Assembly (NCBI RefSeq): GCF_003515065.1
Contig: NZ_QXGH01000020.1
Coordinates: 102,911-166,910, forward strand
Source: Nocardioides immobilis
GTDB lineage: Bacteria; Actinomycetota; Actinomycetes; Propionibacteriales; Nocardioidaceae
Direction of reading: 5' to 3'
DNA length: 64,000 nt
The position numbers were made by a program, and so were the translations under genes. Positions 60,181 through 64,000 of this stretch are shown in pieces. The notes below the pieces were generated by a model. That model saw only the letters and a list, made by a program, of their open reading frames with translations. It had not been told where the DNA came from and did not search any database. Every line of letters starts with the position of its first letter. Position 1 is the first letter of the stretch.

Positions 60181-61314
60181 TCACCTCCGGTGACACGCGT
60201 TGGTGCGGACCACCAGGTCGTCGACGACGGCGGTGATGTCGCCGCCGCTGCGCTCGTACGCCGCACGCTGGCGACTCGCTCCGCCACCCGCCAGAACCCG
60301 CTCGAGTCCGTCGTGGACGAAGGCGGTGTCGCCGCACGCCTCGAGCTGGTCGCGCACGGTCGCCACGAGCTGCGCCAGCACCTCGCGCGCCGGGCTGAGC
60401 TCGACCGTGGTCGGGCTCAGCATCCGGTCCGACAGGCCGAATCGGGCCGCCCGCCACTGCGCCGCCTGCAGGAGCTCGGCGCGCCAGGGCGGGCAGGTGC
60501 CAGTGTCGGTGGCGTCGGGCCCCGCATCCGCGAACCGCATCACCAGGCTGCGCACCAGGGCCGCGATCAGGACGCCGTCGTCCGGGTCGGCGCACACGTC
60601 CGAGATCCGCACCTCCACCGTCGGGTTCTCCACCGACAGCCGGGCGTCGAAGTAGAGCATGCCGCGGTCCCGCGCGGCGCCGGTGGCGATCAACCGGCGG
60701 CTCACCTCCTGGTAGACCTCCAGCGAGCCGAACCGCTCCGTCGGGCCGGCGCTCGGCCACTGCGCCCACACCTGCGACCGCCAGGACTCGTAGCCGGTGT
60801 CGTGGCCCTGGGAGTACGGCGAGTTCGCGCTGATCGCGAGCAGAACCGGCAGCCAGGGGACCAGCCGGTCGATGACCGCCACCCCCTGCTCGTCGGAGTC
60901 GACCTGGACGTGGACGTGCATGCCGCAGATCCCGCCGGTGCGGGCGATCTCGCCGTACAGCGCGACCATCGCGAGGTACCTGTCGTCCCGCGTGATCCGC
61001 AGCTCGCCGGTCGCCACCGGGCTGGTCCCGGACGCGACCGTGACGACGCCGGCCCGCTCGGCGGCCCCGGCGGCGGCCCGCCGTTGGGCGACCACGTGCT
61101 CGCGCACCTCGCTGATGTCCGCGGCGGGAGGCGTGCGGGTCTCGAGCTGGTGCCGGAAAAGCTCCTTGTCGAGGTCCTCCTCGGACCTGTCGGGGCTGTG
61201 CGAACGTCGGTGGGTGGCCTGCTGCAGCACCCGCTGGGAGCGCGGAGAGACGTGCCGGGTCGCCGGATCGACGAGGAGCAGCTCCTCCTCGATGCCGATC
61301 GTCCGCGGTTCCAC
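60181..61314 (-). CDS. YbdK-type carboxylate-amine ligase (glutamate-cysteine ligase GCS2 family)
   Basis: 377 residues from VEPRTIGIEEELLLVDP. GCS2 motifs: TIGIEEELLLVDPATR, GICGMHVHVQVDSDEQGVAVIDRLVPWLPVLLAISANSP (in parts), ENPTVEVRISDVCADPDD. It ligates an amino acid or amine to a glutamate-like carboxylate using ATP. A GTG at 61362 would extend it 16 codons but leaves only two bases to the divergent gene and covers its promoter, so the inner GTG is preferred. Physiological substrate unknown. Confidence 0.85.
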   Translation of the reverse strand: MEPRTIGIEEELLLVDPATRHVSPRSQRVLQQATHRRSHSPDRSEEDLDKELFRHQLETRTPPAADISEVREHVVAQRRAAAGAAERAGVVTVASGTSPVATGELRITRDDRYLAMVALYGEIARTGGICGMHVHVQVDSDEQGVAVIDRLVPWLPVLLAISANSPYSQGHDTGYESWRSQVWAQWPSAGPTERFGSLEVYQEVSRRLIATGAARDRGMLYFDARLSVENPTVEVRISDVCADPDDGVLIAALVRSLVMRFADAGPDATDTGTCPPWRAELLQAAQWRAARFGLSDRMLSPTTVELSPAREVLAQLVATVRDQLEACGDTAFVHDGLERVLAGGGASRQRAAYERSGGDITAVVDDLVVRTNACHRR

Positions 61315-61352
61315 TGCTGCGAGGTACCCCGAGGCGCTCGGCGTGATCCGCT

Positions 61353-61358
61353 TAGGCT
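61353..61358 (+). promoter_or_regulatory. Leaderless -10 element of the PhzE-like gene
   Basis: TAGGCT followed by six bases and the ATG at 61365. The same TANNNT-N6/7-start design occurs at five other genes in the window. Confidence 0.5.
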
Positions 61359-61364
61359 TCACCC

Positions 61365-63290
61365 ATGACTCATCCCACCACCTCTGCCCGGGAAGCCATC
61401 GCGGCCATCCAGGGGCACGAGGCGTGGGCCATCATCCGGCGCTCCACCCGGGCGGGTGATCGCGACACGGTCGGCCTCCTCGGCGGTCGCCGATGGGTCG
61501 CCGACTCGATCATGGACATCCCGCTCGAGGACGGACCGCCGCCTCCGGGACGGCAGTGCGACCGGCTGGTCGCCGTACCGTTCCGCCAGGTGGCCGAGCG
61601 CGGCTTCGACGTCCACGACGACGGCACGCCGCTGGTGGTCGTCGACGTCGAGACCGAGCAGGAGTTCAGCGTCGCCGACATCGTCGACGCCATCGACGAC
61701 GACGGCGTGGACTTCTCCGACCGTGGCGGCTTCGACCTCGACGACAACGACTACGCCAAGGTCGTCGAGCAGATCATCTCCGAGGAGATCGGCCAGGGGG
61801 AGGGCGCGAACCTCGTCGTCGGGCGCACCTACCGTGCGGTCGTCGCCGACTGGGGCGCCGACAAGGCGCTCGCCGTCTTCCGCCGGCTGCTCGAGCGGGA
61901 GCGCGGCGCCTACTGGACGTTCCTGTTCTTCACGGGCGACCGCTACCTCGTCGGCGCCAGCCCGGAGCGGCACGTCAGCGTGCACGGCGGCGACGTCCGG
62001 ATGAACCCGATCTCGGGCACTTTCCACCTCCGCCCGCCCGCCGGCGACGACCGGGGGACCGACGTACGGCTGGCGGAGTTCCTGCGCGACGAGAAGGAGA
62101 TCTACGAGCTCTTCATGGTCGTCGACGAGGAGCTCAAGATGATGTGCGACATCTGCCACGAGGGTGGCCAGGTGCTCGGGCCGTTCCTCAAGCCGATGAC
62201 GCACTTGATCCACACCGAGTACCTCCTCGCCGGCCGCACCTCCCGCGACGTGCGCGAAGTGCTGCGCGACACGATGTTCGCCGCCACGGTCACCGGGTCG
62301 CCGGTGGAGAACGCCGTCCGGCTGATCAAGCAGTACGAGCCCGAGGGCCGCGGCTACTACGCCTCGGCGCTCGCGCTGTTCGGTCGCGACGCCGACGGCG
62401 AGCACGTCATCGACAGCCCGATCGTCATCCGCACCGCCGACGTCGACCTCGACGGCCGGCTCAAGGTGACGGCAGGCGCGACGCTGGTGCGCGACTCCGA
62501 CCCGGCGTACGAGGTCGCCGAGACCCACGCCAAGGCCGGCGGCATCCTGTCGGCGTTCGGGCTCGTCGACCGGGCGCCGGTGCCGACCGTCGACGTCGCG
62601 ACGCTGGTCGCCGACGAGGACGTGCTGATCGCGCTCAACTCCCGCAACCAGCGGCTGAGCGGCTTCTGGCTGAACGACCAGGCCGGTACGCCGCCCGACC
62701 CGCGGCTGGCCGGCAAGAGTGTGGTGATCCTCGACGGCGAGGACGACTTCGTGAACATGCTGCGCCACCTGCTGGCGGTGATGGGCATGACGTCGGCCGT
62801 CGTCCGGCACGAGGACTACGAGCCTGGCTGCCTCGACGGCTACGACCTCGTCATCGTCGGACCCGGCCCGGGCGACCCCCGTGACGACGAGGACACGAAG
62901 ATGGCGTCGCTGCGGCACGCGGTCGGTTCCCTGCTCGAGGCGGAGCGGCCGTTCCTCGCCGTGTGTCTCGGTCACCAGGCGCTGTGCCACCAGCTGGGCA
63001 TCCCGCTGGCCTACAAGGACATCGTCTTCCAGGGCACCCAGTCGGAGGTCGTGGTCGACGGTCGCCGCGAGCGGGTGGGGTTCTACAACACCTTCGTCGG
63101 TCGGGTCTCGACCGGGGCGGCGCTCCCCGAGGGCGTCAGCGTCGAGGCCGATCCTGCGACCGGCGACGTCAACGCGCTCGCCGGGCCGCACTACCGGGGC
63201 GTCCAGTTCCACGCCGAGTCGATCCTCACCGAGCGCGGCTGGGACATCGTCCACGACCTGGTCTCCGCCGTCCTGCTGCCTGCCGGCTGA
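61365..63290 (+). CDS. PhzE-like fused anthranilate/ADIC synthase (chorismate-binding + glutaminase)
   Basis: 641 residues. Chorismate-binding domain, residues about 100-410, with VGASPERHVSVHGGDVRMNPISGTFH and MFAATVTGSPVENAVRLI. C-terminal class I glutaminase, residues about 440-640: VGPGPGDPRD, nucleophile Cys in FLAVCLGHQALCHQLG, His-Glu in VQFHAESILTERG. The fused order and length fit phenazine PhzE or related ADIC/anthranilate synthases rather than tryptophan TrpE. No other phenazine gene follows; an extra glutaminase and an IS do. Confidence 0.88.
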   Translation: MTHPTTSAREAIAAIQGHEAWAIIRRSTRAGDRDTVGLLGGRRWVADSIMDIPLEDGPPPPGRQCDRLVAVPFRQVAERGFDVHDDGTPLVVVDVETEQEFSVADIVDAIDDDGVDFSDRGGFDLDDNDYAKVVEQIISEEIGQGEGANLVVGRTYRAVVADWGADKALAVFRRLLERERGAYWTFLFFTGDRYLVGASPERHVSVHGGDVRMNPISGTFHLRPPAGDDRGTDVRLAEFLRDEKEIYELFMVVDEELKMMCDICHEGGQVLGPFLKPMTHLIHTEYLLAGRTSRDVREVLRDTMFAATVTGSPVENAVRLIKQYEPEGRGYYASALALFGRDADGEHVIDSPIVIRTADVDLDGRLKVTAGATLVRDSDPAYEVAETHAKAGGILSAFGLVDRAPVPTVDVATLVADEDVLIALNSRNQRLSGFWLNDQAGTPPDPRLAGKSVVILDGEDDFVNMLRHLLAVMGMTSAVVRHEDYEPGCLDGYDLVIVGPGPGDPRDDEDTKMASLRHAVGSLLEAERPFLAVCLGHQALCHQLGIPLAYKDIVFQGTQSEVVVDGRRERVGFYNTFVGRVSTGAALPEGVSVEADPATGDVNALAGPHYRGVQFHAESILTERGWDIVHDLVSAVLLPAG

Positions 63291-63301
63291 GTGGTGGGGG
63301 C

Positions 63302-63871
63302 ATGGCCCGCGCGCCCGACGTCGTCGTGGTCGACCACCACGACTCCTACACCCAGAACCTGGTGCACCTGATCGCCGGCGTGACGGGCGTGCTGCCGACC
63401 GTGGTCCAGCATGACGAGTGCGGGCCGGAGGAGGTGCTGCGCCACGAGTACGTCGTGCTCTCGCCCGGCCCCGGGCATCCCGCCGAGCTCCGCGACTTCT
63501 CCGTCGGCCGGGAGGTGCTGCTCGACGGCAGCCGGCCGGTGCTCGGGGTGTGCCTCGGGATGCAGGGGATGGTGACGTCGTACGGCGGCGTCGTGGACCG
63601 TGCCGTGCCCGCCCACGGTCTGGTGGCCCGGATCCGGCACGACGGCGCTGGCCTCTTCCGCGGGCTGCCCCAGGACTTCGCGGCGGTGCGCTACCACTCG
63701 CTGGCCGCCGTGAAGCTGCCCGACGTGCTGACGCCGACCGCGACCGCCGGGGACACGGTGATGGGGGTGCGGCACGTGGACCTGCCGCAGGAGGGCGTGC
63801 AGTTCCACCCCGAGTCGATCCTCACCGAGCACGGGGTCGCGATGCTGGCCAACTTCCTGGAGCACCGATGA
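63302..63871 (+). CDS. Second glutamine amidotransferase (TrpG/PabA-like)
   Basis: 189 residues. DHHDSYTQNLVHLI, LSPGPGHPAELRDF, Cys in VLGVCLGMQGMVTSYGG, His-Glu in VQFHPESILTEHG: a complete class I triad. It usually delivers ammonia to a separate chorismate enzyme. Because the preceding synthase already has a fused glutaminase, its partner was probably the next gene, which starts in the ATGA overlap and is interrupted by the IS. Confidence 0.88.
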   Translation: MARAPDVVVVDHHDSYTQNLVHLIAGVTGVLPTVVQHDECGPEEVLRHEYVVLSPGPGHPAELRDFSVGREVLLDGSRPVLGVCLGMQGMVTSYGGVVDRAVPAHGLVARIRHDGAGLFRGLPQDFAAVRYHSLAAVKLPDVLTPTATAGDTVMGVRHVDLPQEGVQFHPESILTEHGVAMLANFLEHR

Positions 63872-63888
63872 GCAGCCCTGTGTCAACG
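63868..63888 (+). pseudogene. Start of a third operon gene, truncated by an IS element
   Basis: ATG overlaps the glutaminase stop (ATGA), the usual coupling of operon genes here. Only about five codons (MSSPV) precede the region where an oppositely oriented transposase gene ends. Going on from there the frame stays open but runs antisense to the transposase. The displaced gene was probably the aminase (PabB/TrpE-like) or lyase partner; its identity is lost. Confidence 0.45.
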
Positions 63889-64000
63889 TCAGGCCGCGTC
63901 AGCGGCGTCGAGGAGTGCTCTGAGGGCGCCGTGTTGGTCGGGGTCGTAGGCGGTGTCGTTCTGCCAGCAGCGCCAGATCACACCGAGCCAGGCTCGGGCC
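63889..64000 (-). mobile_element. 3' end of an IS transposase, cut by window edge
   Basis: The last 36 codons of a minus-strand gene read ARAWLGVIWRCWQNDTAYDP and DQHGALRALLDAADAA. AWLxVIWRCWQxxxxYDPxxH is a C-terminal signature I associate with actinobacterial IS110/IS900-type transposases. The terminal inverted repeat should lie in 63880-63888; the rest of the element is outside. Family assignment is tentative. Confidence 0.6.

Noticed and set aside
60181..61362. Start of the carboxylate-amine ligase at the GTG 61362
   Set aside because: It would leave two bases to the divergent PhzE-like gene and overlap its likely -10; family similarity begins at the inner GTG 61314.

Overview
The window is about 70% G+C, densely packed DNA with many GTG and TTG starts, ATGA/GTGA-coupled operons and leaderless-type promoters. 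Gene content (F420-dependent enzymes, MocR, BTAD/SARP and SigK-RskA regulators, HelR/HelD-type ATPase, acyl-CoA carboxylase and dehydrogenase clusters) points to a chromosomal segment of an actinobacterium, most likely Nocardioides or a close relative. The genus is an inference from style and family content. No rRNA, tRNA or CRISPR array was recognised.

Layout. 1-1.3 kb: 3' part of a damaged M28 aminopeptidase. 1.3-12.7 kb: a MocR regulator divergent from a reductive-pyrimidine/hydantoin operon (beta-ureidopropionase type amidohydrolase, dihydropyrimidinase, F420 LLM enzyme, ABC importer, omega-aminotransferase, methylmalonate-semialdehyde dehydrogenase). 12.7-15.2 kb: D-amino-acid-type PLP enzyme with a sugar-lactone oxidase. 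15.3-17.3 kb: two tandem paralogous HTH proteins of unknown role. 17.7-27.4 kb: a TetR-headed acyl-CoA carboxylation/oxidation operon with AtuA. 27.4-35.9 kb: zinc-finger protein, AEC transporter, secreted CARDB protein, LuxR and SARP regulators, an acyl-CoA dehydrogenase divergent from its likely TetR regulator. 35.9-40.2 kb: YihY protein, a KstR-like box with a two-gene oxidoreductase operon, a tyrosine phosphatase and a DUF1295 membrane enzyme. 40.2-43.9 kb: SigK, RskA, fasciclin lipoprotein and molybdopterin oxidoreductase with two matching SigK-type promoters. 44-47.6 kb: orphan enoyl-CoA hydratase, MFS pump with TetR regulator, a secreted protein. 47.7-50.6 kb: HelR-like ATPase and two small genes. 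50.7-56.7 kb: sigma factor, small FTWRT-motif protein, lipoprotein, cytoplasmic subtilisin and TPR-CHAT protease. 56.7-60.1 kb: VapBC, a ferredoxin remnant, and two frameshifted genes (SGNH-like, sulfotransferase). 60.2-64 kb: carboxylate-amine ligase, a PhzE-like synthase with a second glutaminase, and an IS element that interrupts the following gene.

Themes. Two operons appear to feed central metabolism through CoA thioesters: pyrimidine bases to acetyl- or propionyl-CoA, and a branched or terpenoid acyl-CoA by carboxylation. The TetR operator of the second is repeated about 26 kb away in front of an enoyl-CoA hydratase, which suggests a split regulon. The most novel-looking unit is the sigma / FTWRT protein / S8 protease / CHAT protease cluster. 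A related palindrome lies in the promoter regions of the sigma gene and of the divergent S8-CHAT pair, and the protease genes have lower G+C than their surroundings. It resembles, only by analogy, the protease-controlled sigma factor of type III-E CRISPR loci, but no CRISPR component is present.
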